NCBI GenBank assembly: GCA_029202545.1
Contig: CP119311.1
Coordinates: 2,976,001-3,040,000 of the forward strand
Length of the DNA: 64,000 bases
Source: Candidatus Pseudobacter hemicellulosilyticus
Lineage (GTDB): Bacteria > Bacteroidota > Bacteroidia > Chitinophagales > Chitinophagaceae
Direction: 5' to 3'
Shown here: in pieces, positions 7,091 to 17,100 of the stretch
Layout: each line of letters opens with the position of its first letter
Numbering within the stretch: the first letter of the stretch is position 1
Made by a program: the position numbers and the translations under genes
Notes under the pieces: generated by a model
The model's database searches: none
The model's input: the letters and a program-made list of their open reading frames with translations, nothing else
Told to the model about the DNA's origin: nothing

Positions 7091-7564
7091 ATGGAACGGG
7101 TGCAACATTTTATACAGGCCGCGGTTGAGTTGGCCAGGGAAGGCATGAAAGCCGGGAAGGGCGGGCCTTTTGGTTGCGTGATCGTGAAAGGTGACGTAAT
7201 TGTGGGACAGGGCTGTAACTGCGTTACTTCTACCAATGATCCTACCGCCCATGCAGAAGTGGTGGCTATCCGGGACGCCTGCCAGCGCCTGAAGACCTTC
7301 CAGCTGACCGATTGCGAGATCTATACATCCTGTGAGCCCTGCCCCATGTGCCTGGGCGCTATTTACTGGGCACGTCCGGCCAAAGTTTACTTTGCCGCCA
7401 CCCGCCATGATGCGGCTGATGCCGGTTTCGACGATTCCTTCATTTATGAGGAACTGGACGCCTCCCAGTCGGAACGGCGCATTCCTATGCTGCCCGCCGC
7501 TAATGACGCAGCGCTTCAGCTGTTTGAAGAATGGAAACAGTGGTCCGGTAAAAAAAGGTACTGA
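7091..7564 (+). CDS. guaD: Guanine deaminase (CDA-fold)
   Basis: A 157-residue cytosolic zinc deaminase that hydrolyses guanine to xanthine and ammonia in purine salvage. The zinc site is His54-Ala-Glu56 (DPTAHAEVVAIR) and Cys84-x-x-Cys87 (SCEPCPMCLGAIYWARP). The TSTNDPTAHAE and AIYWARPAKVYFAATRHDAADAGFDDSFIYEE stretches, and the C-terminal aromatic tail, follow the small B. subtilis-type guanine deaminase rather than tRNA deaminase TadA. The ATG at 7091 is two bases after the stop that the unshifted HEPN gene would have. It is probably cotranscribed with the HEPN/MNT pair, although no functional link is evident. Confidence 0.85.
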   Translation: MERVQHFIQAAVELAREGMKAGKGGPFGCVIVKGDVIVGQGCNCVTSTNDPTAHAEVVAIRDACQRLKTFQLTDCEIYTSCEPCPMCLGAIYWARPAKVYFAATRHDAADAGFDDSFIYEELDASQSERRIPMLPAANDAALQLFEEWKQWSGKKRY

Positions 7565-7584
7565 CCCAGGAGCAGTCCTGGCAT

Positions 7585-7697
7585 TGCTGCCGTGGTGGTA
7601 CTTTGGGTTGAACGGCTACAGCTGTGTCAATCCCGGTATTGCAGCCGGGTGGTACCTTTGCTTAACCGCTGTATCAATGCTGGTGTTGCAGGCGGTG
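7585..7697. repeat. Imperfect direct repeat of about 55 bp at the 3' end of the anti-sigma-like gene
   Basis: Two diverged copies, starting near 7585 and 7641, share GTGGTAC, TTTG, TAACCGCT/GAACGGCT, ATCAATG/GTCAATC and GGTNTTGCAG in the same order. The second covers the last codons of the minus-strand gene ending at 7674. The first looks like a decayed copy of that gene end. Alignment was made by eye. Confidence 0.35.
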
Positions 7698-8045
7698 GAT
7701 CACCACGTAGGCGAGTATGGCCAGCGCCAGGATCAGCAGGATGGCCACATAGATCCAGGGTGCTTCGCGGATCTTTCTTTTCTGCCGCTGGTTCTTTTTC
7801 TTTTGCAGGTAATGATTGAGGTCCTTATTGAGCTGTTCTACGTAAGTATTCAATTCCCTTTTACTGTTGCCCGTCATCCCTTCCAGCCCTTCCAGCGCCT
7901 CCCGCTCAAATTCATTGTCCACCATCCAGCGCTCTACCTCATGCCGGTCCTGGTCCGACAACTGCCCACTGATATAATCCATCAGTTTCTGGTTGTCGAT
8001 GTCCTTGTTGCTGTTTGATAATATGTTCAACAGGTCTTTATTCAT
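7674..8045 (-). CDS. Small single-span membrane protein, probable anti-sigma partner
   Basis: A 123-residue protein with an acidic soluble N-terminal part. It includes LMDYISGQLSDQDRHEVERWMVDNEFEREALEGLEGM, which resembles the zinc-finger-less anti-sigma N-domain common in Bacteroidota. Then come a basic Lys/Arg/Gln-rich linker, one membrane helix (WIYVAILLILALAILAYVVI, about 96-116) and a short HRLQHQH tail. It lies 58 bp downstream of an ECF sigma gene on the same strand, the usual arrangement of sigma and membrane anti-sigma genes. The role is inferred from order and topology. Confidence 0.65.
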   Translation of the reverse strand: MNKDLLNILSNSNKDIDNQKLMDYISGQLSDQDRHEVERWMVDNEFEREALEGLEGMTGNSKRELNTYVEQLNKDLNHYLQKKKNQRQKRKIREAPWIYVAILLILALAILAYVVIHRLQHQH

Positions 8046-8103
8046 TGTCGGCTTATCGGTTCATACACATGTTAACTGTTTGCATAGGACGGCAATATAG
8101 TTT

Positions 8104-8673
8104 TCAGGGTCTCAGTTTCTTTTCCAACGCGATCTTCAGGTTGCGCTTCCCGTTCTGGATATAACTTTTCACCTGCATCATGGAGAACCCGGTCTGCTCG
8201 GCTATCTCCTGGTAGGATCTCTTCTCCAGGTAGAACAAAGTTACGCAGACTTGCTGCTCCCTGTTCAATTCCTGCAGGGAATCGCTCATCAGTTCCAGTT
8301 GCCGGTCTTTTTCCTGCAGCTGGGAAAGGCTGTTGTCCTCTTCCGGGGTCACGGCCATCTGCTCCTTCACTTCCCCCACGGTCCGGCCGGCCTTGCTGCG
8401 TAATTTCATCAGGCAATGGTTCTTGGCTACCATGTATAACCAGGACTTGAAATAATCCACTTTGTACCTGGGCAGTTCGGTGATCACCTTCAGGAAGATC
8501 TGCTGCACACTATCTTTGGCCTCTTCTTCATTCTTCAGGTATTTCATGCACACACCAAGTAGGAGAAGGGTATATCTTTGCAGGAGAGCGCCCAGCCAGT
8601 GGTTGTTATGGTCTGCGTAGAAGCGTTCCAGCAATTGTTGATCGCTGATATGTGAATATGGGTCTTGCTTCAC
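8104..8673 (-). CDS. ECF-type RNA polymerase sigma factor
   Basis: A 189-residue sigma-70 family protein. Region 2 (about 10-95) includes YLKNEEEAKDSVQQIFLKVI and YFKSWLYMVAKNHCLMKLR. Region 4 (about 125-182) includes LNREQQVCVTLFYLEKRSYQEIAEQTGFSMMQVKSYIQNGKRNLK. There is no region 1 or 3, as expected for ECF factors. The frame begins at a GTG (8673); an in-frame stop lies 12 bp upstream and no ATG is available. It is followed by the membrane protein at 7674-8045, which probably restrains it. The target genes are not identifiable here. Confidence 0.9.
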   Translation of the reverse strand: MKQDPYSHISDQQLLERFYADHNNHWLGALLQRYTLLLLGVCMKYLKNEEEAKDSVQQIFLKVITELPRYKVDYFKSWLYMVAKNHCLMKLRSKAGRTVGEVKEQMAVTPEEDNSLSQLQEKDRQLELMSDSLQELNREQQVCVTLFYLEKRSYQEIAEQTGFSMMQVKSYIQNGKRNLKIALEKKLRP

Positions 8674-8782
8674 CGGGTCAAGTTAGCTATTTTATTCCAT
8701 TAAGATGCAGCACCTGATTTTTTTCATACAGCATTGTGTTGCCTTCATTTTTTTTATTTCATTTGTTGTCTAAATACCGCCT

Positions 8783-9610
8783 ATGGCCATTGCCTTTTGT
8801 ACTGTTCCTGTAAGCCCGCTGCGAGCGCTGGCCAGTCACCGTTCCGAGATGGTCAGCCAGTTATTGCTGGGCGAATATGGTACTATCCTGGAAGAAGAAA
8901 AGGATTTCCTGCGCATCAGCTGCGCCTTTGATGGCTATGAAGGTTGGGTGGCGCGCAACCAGGTGCTGGTGCAGGAGCAGCTGCCGCCGGGTATGGCTGT
9001 ATTGCCTATGGTTTCAGGAACTGACATAGGGCCACGATTGCTACCTGTCAATACGATGGGCTGCCTGCTCTTGGAAAAATGGACCACCAGCGTATTCATC
9101 AATGGTCTGCCAGCATGGGCGCCAATGGGTGCTCCTGTACAATCTTTACCAGCGCAGGAATTGAAGTTGGGAAATTTTAGCATAGGCTATCCTGCCGGTG
9201 GTCTGTGGGATACCCGGTCTGCTGCCACGTCTGATGCTATAAGGGTGATCAGCAATCGTCTGCTCAATACGCCCTATCTCTGGGGCGGCCGGTCCATTTA
9301 CGGCATCGATTGCAGCGGCTTCACCCAGCTGGTCTTCCGGTTCTTCAATAAACCACTGTTACGCGATGCCTATCTCCAGGCCACCCAGGGCGAACCGATC
9401 GGTTTCCTCCAGGAGGCCCGTTGCGGCGACCTCGCCTTTTTCGATAACGCCGAAGGCCGTATCACCCATGTGGGCATCCTGCTCAACGAAGCGCAGATCA
9501 TTCACGCCTCGGGCAAGGTCCGTATTGACCCCATAGATAACGCTGGAATAGTAAATGGAGAAACAGGGGAAAGGACGCATCAGCTGAGATTGCTGAAGCG
9601 GTATTTTTAG
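8783..9610 (+). CDS. NlpC/P60 family cell wall peptidase
   Basis: A 275-residue C40-family cysteine peptidase that should cleave bonds in peptidoglycan stem peptides. Residues 1-80 form a bacterial SH3-like domain (VSQLLLGEYGTILEEEKDFLRI, DGYEGWVARNQV). A linker follows, then the catalytic domain from about 150 with Cys177 (YGIDCSGF), His229 (THVGIL) and His241 (IIHASG). The start at 8783 gives no signal peptide (MAIAFCTVPVSPLRAL). This is common for the YkfC-like dipeptidyl-peptidase form, which acts on recycled wall peptides in the cytoplasm. It is divergent from the sigma-factor gene. Confidence 0.88.
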   Translation: MAIAFCTVPVSPLRALASHRSEMVSQLLLGEYGTILEEEKDFLRISCAFDGYEGWVARNQVLVQEQLPPGMAVLPMVSGTDIGPRLLPVNTMGCLLLEKWTTSVFINGLPAWAPMGAPVQSLPAQELKLGNFSIGYPAGGLWDTRSAATSDAIRVISNRLLNTPYLWGGRSIYGIDCSGFTQLVFRFFNKPLLRDAYLQATQGEPIGFLQEARCGDLAFFDNAEGRITHVGILLNEAQIIHASGKVRIDPIDNAGIVNGETGERTHQLRLLKRYF

Positions 9611-9621
9611 CAGCAGGCACA

Positions 9622-9744
9622 GTCGCTCGCCTCCGGCGAGTGACTGCTATTTGTTAGCCTCCGGCTAACTGCGGCAGCCGGGGGCCGGTGCGTGCTGGTC
9701 GCCGGAGGCGACAGAAAAGTCGTCACTCGCCGGAGGCGAGCGAC
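9622..9744. repeat. REP/BIME-like palindromic element, copy A
   Basis: A 23-bp palindromic unit at 9622-9644 (GTCGCTCGCC-TCC-GGCGAGTGAC) recurs as an exact reverse complement at 9722-9744. Between the arms are two more hairpins: GTTAGCC-TCC-GGCTAAC (9653-9669) and GTCGCC-GGA-GGCGAC (9698-9712). Related copies lie at 36003 and 49801. It sits in the spacer between two convergent genes. The organisation is that of REP sequences paired into a BIME. Confidence 0.85.
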
Positions 9745-9862
9745 TGTTCACTGTTCACTGTTCACTGTTCACTGTTCACTGTTCACTGTTCACTGTTCAC
9801 TGTTCACTGTTCACTGTTCACTGTTCACTGTTCACTGTTCACTGTTCACTGCTCACTGCTCA
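9744..9862. repeat. Heptamer tandem repeat (CTGTTCA)n
   Basis: Fifteen perfect copies of CTGTTCA run from 9744 to 9848, followed by two CTGCTCA variants to 9862 and then a CA-rich tract. The array begins on the last base of the REP-like element and ends 7 bp before the stop codon of the hybrid sensor gene. It is noncoding on both strands in the accepted gene models. Seven is not a multiple of three, so copy-number change would shift any frame crossing it. Confidence 0.95.
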
Positions 9863-9869
9863 CACACAC

Positions 9870-12800
9870 TCACACATCCCTGGCCCACTCACTCGGCGTT
9901 TTGCCGAACTGTTTCTTGAACTCCCTGCTGAAATATTTCCTGTCGTTATACCCCACCGCATAAGCCACTTCGTACACGATCATTTTTTTCTCACTCAACA
10001 ACTGGGCAGCTTTCTTCAACCGCAGGGATTTCACAAAATCATTGACCGACATATTACTCACTGCCTTGATCTTCTTGTACAGCACCGGCGCACTCATAGC
10101 CACCTGCCTCGACAGCATCTCTACCCCAAAATCAGGATTGTCCAGGTTCTCCTCTATGATCCGGATCACCTGCTGCAGGAACTGGTCCTCCACCGGGTTC
10201 ACCGGCAGGATGGGCTCCGCAGCCGCTATGCCGGTATGCACTGCCGGCAGCGCACTGACCTGTAACTGGAACAACTGCCGCCAGCGCTCGCGGGCCGACA
10301 GCAGGTTGCGCACGTTCAACGCCAGCACCCTGGTGCTGAAAGGTTTGGTGATATAGAGATCGGCGCCATTTTCCAGTCCGCTGACCTGGTCGCTATGCGT
10401 ACTCTTGGCGGTGAGCAGGATCACGGGGATATGACTGGTCCGTCCATCCGTCTTCAGTTGCCGGCACAGTTCAAATCCATCCATCCGCGGCATCATCACA
10501 TCACTGATGATGAGGTCCGGGATCTCACTGATGGCCATGCTGAGGCCCTGCTCCCCGTCCGCCGCTTCCAGTACTATGTATTCACCGGCAAAGGTCTCGC
10601 GGATCAGCGAACGCAACTCTGTATTGTCCTCCACTACCAGTACGGAATACAGCCTGGGCTGTTCGGCCAGCCGCTGGGCCGTGGCCTCAGGAACCACTAT
10701 CGGTGTACCGGCATCCATTGGTTCGCCCATAGGTCTTAACTGTCCTTCCCCAAAATGCGTGTTGCCTTTGCGCAGCGCCACAATAAAGCTGGTCCTGCGC
10801 TCGCCACCCGGTCCTTCCTGCGCCCTGCTTTCTCCCCTGATACTGCCTTTGTGCAGGGTCACAATATTCCGGGCCAGCGCCAGGCCGATGCCATAGCCGG
10901 TATTCTGCACGCCATGGTCGTCCACCTGGAAGAAATTGGTAAAGACCTTGTCGAGGTATTCCGGCGCAATGCCCCGCCCATTATCTGTAACGGTAATGAT
11001 CACTTCTTTTTCCTGGTCTTCCACCTGCAGCCAGATACGGCCATCCCGCGGCGTGAAGCGCACTGCATTGGTGAGCAGGTTGAAGAATACTTTTTCCAGC
11101 TGCTCTTTGTCAAAATACAACCACAAGGGCCCGCCGTCATAGATGAAGGAAGTGGTAATGCCTTTCTGGATGGACAGCTCACGGAAGCTGCTGTAAATAT
11201 CTTCCAGGAAAGGGATCATATCCTGCCGGTCCACGCTGAGTTTCAGGTGGCCCGTTTCTGCCTTGCGGAAATCCATCAGTTCGCTCACCAGCTTCAGCAG
11301 CCGGTTGGCGTTCTGCTTCACCCCATCCAGCTGCTGCTGCATAAAGGGCGTGCTTTCTTCGGACTCGCGCATTTTTTCTACCGGCGCCATGATCAGCGTG
11401 AGGTGCGTCCGGATCTCATGGGAGATATTGGTGAAGAAATTCAGTTTCTGCTGGTGCAGCTCTTCTTCTTTTTTGAGCAGGGCCCCCAGGAAGAAATAGC
11501 GCAGCACCAGGAAGCCGATACCGCCTATGGCCAGCACATAAAGGCAATAGGCCCACCAGGTGAACCAGAAAGGCGGCAGGACTTCAATGTCCAGCTGCAC
11601 GGGATCGCTCCAGACCCCGTCATTGTTGGCGCCCTTGACAAGGAACTGGTAACTGCCGGCCGGCAGGTTGGCATAGCTGGCTACAGGTGTTGCGCTGTAG
11701 ATCCAGTCTTTATCGTAGCCCTCTAATTTATAGGCATAGCTGTTCTTGCTGCTTTTGATGAAGCTCAGTAAAGCAAATTCCAGCGTGATGCCATTCTCAT
11801 TGTGCCGCAGCTGCAGCTGCCGCGTGCGGGTGATATTTTCTTTCAGCAGGCCATGCGCATCGCCGGGCTCTACCCGTTCATTGAAAAGCCGCAGGCCCGT
11901 CAGTACCATCTGCCCGGGCCTGGGATTGGCCTGGATGGCTTCGGGGAAGAAATGCGTGATGCCGTTGAAGCCGCCGAAGAAGAATTCACCGCGACTGTCC
12001 CTGAAAAATGAATTATAGTTAAAGGCATTGCCCGCCAGTCCATCGTTGACATTGAACTGCTGCACCAGGCCCATGCCCGGGTGGTATTTGAAAAGGCCGT
12101 TGTCGGTGCTGAGCCAGAGCTGCTGCTGGTTGTCTTCCAGAATGCCCAGTACATTCCGTTTGCCTACTTTGCCGGGCTGGTTGTGGTATTCCAGCTGGCG
12201 ACTGCCGGCATCATACCTGGCCAGTCCACCCTGCAGCAGGCCCAGCCATATCTGTGAACGACTATCCTGCACTATACAGTTCACCAGTTCGGTGCTGATG
12301 CGGCGGAACTGGTTCCCTTCCAGCAGGTAGAGCCCTTCATTGGTGCTGATCCAGATCCTTTTCTGGTCGTCTTCCAGGAAATAATTGGCGGTGGCTTTGA
12401 AGAGCGGTTGCCGGGTGAACGTATCCCTGACGGGTTGCAGCCCTTCCGGAGTTTTCAGGAATAGCTGGATGCCGAAGGTAGAGCCTACCCAGAGCCGGCC
12501 CTTGCTGTCCTCGCGGATGGCCACTATTTCTGCATTCAGGGACACCGGGTCGTTTTCCTGGTGCAGAAATCGTTTGAACTGCTGCTTCACGGGATCAAAG
12601 AGGTTGAGGCCGCCGCCATGGGTGCCACACCAGATCTGGCCCTGCCAGTCGCGGTACACCACTTTCACCAGGTTGGACCCAATGCTGTTGGGGTCGGCAG
12701 GGTTATGGCGGTAATTCCGGAAATGACCACTGCTCCGGTCATAGTAATTGAGACCGCCACCTTCCGTGCCGATCCATAAATTATGGCGCTCATCTTCAGT

Positions 12801-13901
12801 GATACTGCTGATCACATTATTGCTGAGGTGGAAGGGCTGGTCTTTTTTTCGCAGCACTTCAAAAGGCGCGTTGATGGTATAGGTATAGTTCAGTCCGCCA
12901 AAATAAGTGCCTGCCCAGATGGTGCCTGCCCGGTCCTGGTAGAGGCTGTGAACACTGTTCTGGCTCAGGCTTTCGGGTACAGAGTCATGCTGCTGCAAGG
13001 TGTACAGGGACCGGCCCTGATCATCCAGTACGCTGATCCCTTCCTGCGTGCCTATCCAGAGGCGGCCGGCATGATCTGCCAGGATCTTGCGGATATTATT
13101 GCTGACCAGGGACCGGTCGCCGGACTGGTGCAGGAAACGGCGGAACTGTCCTGGCGTTTCCGTGGCCATATTGAGACCGCTGTTCAGCGTGCCGATCCAG
13201 ATGCGGCCCACCCGGTCCTCTTCCAGGGCAGAGATAAAATTGCTGCTAATACTCTGCGGGTCCGCCGGATGATGCTGGTAACGGGTAAAGCCATGATTGC
13301 TGCCTGGTTGTTGCAGGCGAAGTAATCCATTGGTAGTGCCTATCCACCAGTTGCCGGCCCTGTCTTCCAGCAGGGCGCGGATATTCCAGTTTATACTGCC
13401 ATCCGGTGGGGCGGGCAGCGCCACAGGTACCGGCCGGTCTTTTTCCAGGCGGAACAGCCCTTCACTGGTGCCGGCCCATACGCGGCCCTGCCTGTCCTCG
13501 TAGAGGCAGTACCAGGCAATGGGATTGCCGGAGGGCGAAGGGTAGTGGATGCGCTGGAACTGGTCCCGCTCCGGCTGGTATTTGTTAAGCCCGGAATGGG
13601 TGCCCACCCAGCAGTTGTTGCCGCTGTCATGCAGGAGGGAGATGATGCTATTGTCCGACAAAGTGGCGCTGTCACTGGCCCGCGACTGGTACACTTTGCA
13701 CTGGTAGCCGTCGTAGCGGTTGAGACCATTGGAAGTGCCTATCCACACAAAACCCTGCTGGTCCTGGCTGATGGCCAGCACAGCGTTCTGCGACAGCCCG
13801 TTCTCCACCGTCAGGTGTTGAAAAGCAATCGGCTGTGCACTCATCCGCCCGGCTGTCAGCAGCAGCAGGAAGAACCAAAACGCCCGGTAGTAAAAAAACA
13901 T
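9870..13901 (-). CDS. Hybrid two-component system regulator (propeller-kinase-REC-AraC)
   Basis: A 1343-residue one-protein sensor and activator of the HTCS type that controls Bacteroidota PULs. In order: signal peptide (1-23), two-component propeller repeats (about 30-680, many with GxIWIGT/GLNRY motifs), a Y_Y_Y domain (about 710-775), a membrane helix (about 777-800), a histidine kinase dimerisation domain with His828, an ATPase domain (about 935-1045), a receiver domain with phospho-acceptor Asp1134, and an AraC-type HTH (about 1240-1343). The H-box reads HEIRTHL instead of the usual HEIRTPL. It is divergent from the cytochrome/DUF1501/SusCD gene series and very likely senses its glycan. 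Confidence 0.95.
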   Translation of the reverse strand: MFFYYRAFWFFLLLLTAGRMSAQPIAFQHLTVENGLSQNAVLAISQDQQGFVWIGTSNGLNRYDGYQCKVYQSRASDSATLSDNSIISLLHDSGNNCWVGTHSGLNKYQPERDQFQRIHYPSPSGNPIAWYCLYEDRQGRVWAGTSEGLFRLEKDRPVPVALPAPPDGSINWNIRALLEDRAGNWWIGTTNGLLRLQQPGSNHGFTRYQHHPADPQSISSNFISALEEDRVGRIWIGTLNSGLNMATETPGQFRRFLHQSGDRSLVSNNIRKILADHAGRLWIGTQEGISVLDDQGRSLYTLQQHDSVPESLSQNSVHSLYQDRAGTIWAGTYFGGLNYTYTINAPFEVLRKKDQPFHLSNNVISSITEDERHNLWIGTEGGGLNYYDRSSGHFRNYRHNPADPNSIGSNLVKVVYRDWQGQIWCGTHGGGLNLFDPVKQQFKRFLHQENDPVSLNAEIVAIREDSKGRLWVGSTFGIQLFLKTPEGLQPVRDTFTRQPLFKATANYFLEDDQKRIWISTNEGLYLLEGNQFRRISTELVNCIVQDSRSQIWLGLLQGGLARYDAGSRQLEYHNQPGKVGKRNVLGILEDNQQQLWLSTDNGLFKYHPGMGLVQQFNVNDGLAGNAFNYNSFFRDSRGEFFFGGFNGITHFFPEAIQANPRPGQMVLTGLRLFNERVEPGDAHGLLKENITRTRQLQLRHNENGITLEFALLSFIKSSKNSYAYKLEGYDKDWIYSATPVASYANLPAGSYQFLVKGANNDGVWSDPVQLDIEVLPPFWFTWWAYCLYVLAIGGIGFLVLRYFFLGALLKKEEELHQQKLNFFTNISHEIRTHLTLIMAPVEKMRESEESTPFMQQQLDGVKQNANRLLKLVSELMDFRKAETGHLKLSVDRQDMIPFLEDIYSSFRELSIQKGITTSFIYDGGPLWLYFDKEQLEKVFFNLLTNAVRFTPRDGRIWLQVEDQEKEVIITVTDNGRGIAPEYLDKVFTNFFQVDDHGVQNTGYGIGLALARNIVTLHKGSIRGESRAQEGPGGERRTSFIVALRKGNTHFGEGQLRPMGEPMDAGTPIVVPEATAQRLAEQPRLYSVLVVEDNTELRSLIRETFAGEYIVLEAADGEQGLSMAISEIPDLIISDVMMPRMDGFELCRQLKTDGRTSHIPVILLTAKSTHSDQVSGLENGADLYITKPFSTRVLALNVRNLLSARERWRQLFQLQVSALPAVHTGIAAAEPILPVNPVEDQFLQQVIRIIEENLDNPDFGVEMLSRQVAMSAPVLYKKIKAVSNMSVNDFVKSLRLKKAAQLLSEKKMIVYEVAYAVGYNDRKYFSREFKKQFGKTPSEWARDV

Positions 13902-14106
13902 AGAAAATAAATTTACGCTTGAATCCCATTTCTGTCCTCCTCTTTTATGATATTCCCCCCTTTTATTTAAGATTCTCCCATCCCGCTTGCAGCAAACACA
14001 GCGAAATTTGTAGTGCGTGACATTTTATAAGTGATATATAAATAACTTTAAAGACGATTGCCTGTTTGCTGGTCCCTTCCGTAAACGGACATATTGCTGT
14101 ACTGAA

Positions 14107-17100
14107 ATGAAAATGCGCATCAAAACCATACTGACAGGCACTGTGATAGTTGCAGGCATCTTCCTGGCCGGGAACGCCCTACTGGGGAAAAAACTGGCCA
14201 TCCCGGAAGACGTGCAGGCCGCCATGCAGTCCCTGCCTGATGAACTGGACTATAATATCCATGTCAAAAGGATCCTCTCTGACAAATGTTTCAGCTGCCA
14301 CGGTCCTGATGCCGCTAAACAGAAAGGCGATCTCCGCCTGGATGTAGCGGAAGCCGCTTACGCCAAGAAGGCAGAAAGCGGTCTGGTGGCCATCCGCCCC
14401 GGCAGCCTGTCCAAAAGTGAAATAGCCCACCGCATCCTCAGTGAAGACAAGGACTACCTGATGCCCACGCCGTCCTCCCACCTGGTACTCACCACGGAAG
14501 AAAAAGCCATTCTCCTCAAATGGGTGGAGCAGGGCGCGGAATACAAACCGCACTGGGCCTTTGTCACTCCGGAACAGCCCAAACTGCCCAAAGTGCAGCA
14601 GGCCGCCTGGGTGCGCAATGAGATTGACAATTTTGTATTGAGCCGCCTCGAAAAAGAAGGCATTACCCCCTCAAAAGAAGCAGATAAAGAAACCCTGATC
14701 CGCCGGGTCAGCTTTGACCTCACCGGCCTGCCGCCTTCCATGGCCGAGATCAATGCTTTTGTAAACGATAACAGTCCCAACGCTTACGAAAAAATGGTAG
14801 ACCAGTACCTGCAGTCGCCCCATTACGGCGAACGCATGGCTGCCTACTGGCTGGATGTGGCCCGCTTTGCCGATAGCCATGGCTACCTGGACGATAAACA
14901 CCGGGATGCATCCCCCTGGCGGGACTGGGTCATCAGCGCCTACAACCGCAACCTGCCCTTTGACCAGTTCATCACCTGGCAGTTGGCCGGTGATCTCCTG
15001 CCCAACGCTACCCAGGAACAGATACTGGCCACGGGCTTCAACCGCAACCAGAAACAGAATTCAGAAGCCGGCATCCTCCCCGAAGAGTTCAGGGTGGAAT
15101 ACGTGGTGGATCGGACCAATACCTTAGGGACGGCCGTACTGGGATTAACGGTGAGCTGCGCCAAATGCCATGACCACAAATACGATCCCATCAGCCAGAA
15201 AGATTATTTCTCGCTCTACGCCTTTTTCAACAGCACTTTCGAGCTGGGCAGTTCCAACTATGGTTCGCCCGATAATATTGTTCCCGGTCCCACGCTGCTG
15301 CTGACCACGCAGCAGCAGGAAGCACAGATCAAAGCACTGAACAAATTCATCGGCGACCTGGAACTCAATAAAAAACAAACTGCCGCCGCTGCACCGGAAA
15401 GAACGCTGTCGGACAAAGTGATCAGCAGTCTGTCCTTTGATAAAGTAGAGTCACTGCCGATCCCGGTAAGAGAAAGAAAAAAAGTAAAACCCAACAGTAC
15501 CGGCGTCACCAGCAAGCCGGGCTACTATGTAGAAACAGCAGGCGTGAACGTGAAACCCGCTTTCCGCAATGCCGTACAGCCCGGCCTGCCGGCAGCAGTG
15601 GCTTACCAGCAGCTGGCGCCCGGTAAACACGGACAGGCCCTGTTGCTGGGAGAAGAAACAAAGGCTTTCCTGCCGCCATATGAAGTGGGTTATTTTGAAA
15701 GATTTGAACCCTTTGCTTTCAGCTGCTGGATCAATGTGCCCCACAAGTACGAGGAATCAGCCATCCTGCACCACAGCGATCCGCGGCGGTATGGCTTCCA
15801 GGGCTACGATCTCCTGCTGAAGAACAACCAGCTCAATTTCCGGCTGATGCATGCTTTTCCGCATGACGCCATCAGCGTGCTGAGCAGCCAGCTGCTGGAC
15901 TCCAACAAATGGCACCATATTGCTGTGAGCTATGATGGCAGCAGCAGCGCCAAAGGCGTGCAGCTGTATATTGACGGGCAGCCGGCACAAACTGTTATAG
16001 AATACGATAACCTCAAAAAGAATATCCGCTCTGTACCCAATATTCACAAGATCGTTCCCTTCACCGGCGTCACCTTCGGCAGCCGTGAACTGGAGCGAAC
16101 CATGAAAGGCGCGCAGCTGGACGAGTTCTACCTGTTCAACAATACCCTGGATGCCGGCGAAGTGGCCTGGCTTTACCAGCAGGTGAACCCGGTATTCCCG
16201 GTGCGTAAACAGCAAGCCTTAACTCCTGACCCCTTACAAACCGCCCGCATGCAGCTGGCCACGCTGTATGATAGTACCAAAGAGGCCATGGTCATGGGCG
16301 ATCTGCCCAAACCGCGGCCTACACATGTCCTGCTGCGTGGTGTGTATGATAGCTATGGCGATGCCGTGCAGCCTTCCACGCCGGAATCAATTTTGCCCTG
16401 GCCAAAAGACCTGCCCAGGAACAGGCTGGGCCTGGCCCAATGGCTGTTCAAAAAAGAGCATCCGCTCACCGGCAGGATAGCAGTGAACAGGCTCTGGGAA
16501 ATGTTCTACGGACGTGGCCTGGTCAAGACCTCCGATGATTTCGGGAACCAGGGCGAGATGCCCTCGCATCCTGAGTTGCTGGACTTCCTGGCCATCAAAT
16601 ACCGGGAAGATAAATGGGATACCAAGGCCATGCAGAAATTCATCCTCATGAGTGCTACCTACCGGCAGCATTCGGCCATCAGGCCCGGGTTGCAGGAGAA
16701 AGACCCCGGTAATATCCTGCTGGCCCGCAGCAGCCGCTACCGCATGCCGGCGGAGATGATCCGCGACAATGCCCTGAGCATTGCAGAGCTGCTTTCGGCC
16801 CGCATGGGCGGTCCCAGTTCCTATCCTTACCAGCCGGCGGGTTTATGGGATGCGCTCAGTGATAAATCCTGGCGCTACCAGTACAGGACCGATGTAGGCG
16901 AAGATGCTTTCCGCAGAAGTGTATACACTATTGTAAAGCGCTCCAGCCCTCCTCCTTTCATGCTCATCTTTGATGCGCCCGACAGGAATTTCTGTACCGT
17001 GAAGCGGTCTGTGTCGAGTTCTCCGTTACAGGCGCTGGCGTTATTGAATGATCCTACGTTTATTGAAGCGGCCGCTTTTGTGGCCCTGCGCATGCGGCAG

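Noticed and set aside
9744..9862. Possible CRISPR array
   Set aside because: The repeat units are seven bases with no spacers, and there are no cas genes.
9688..9963. Two open frames running through the heptamer array
   Set aside because: They encode only HCSLFTV repeats created by the CTGTTCA units and overlap the well-supported sensor gene end. No start context or homology.
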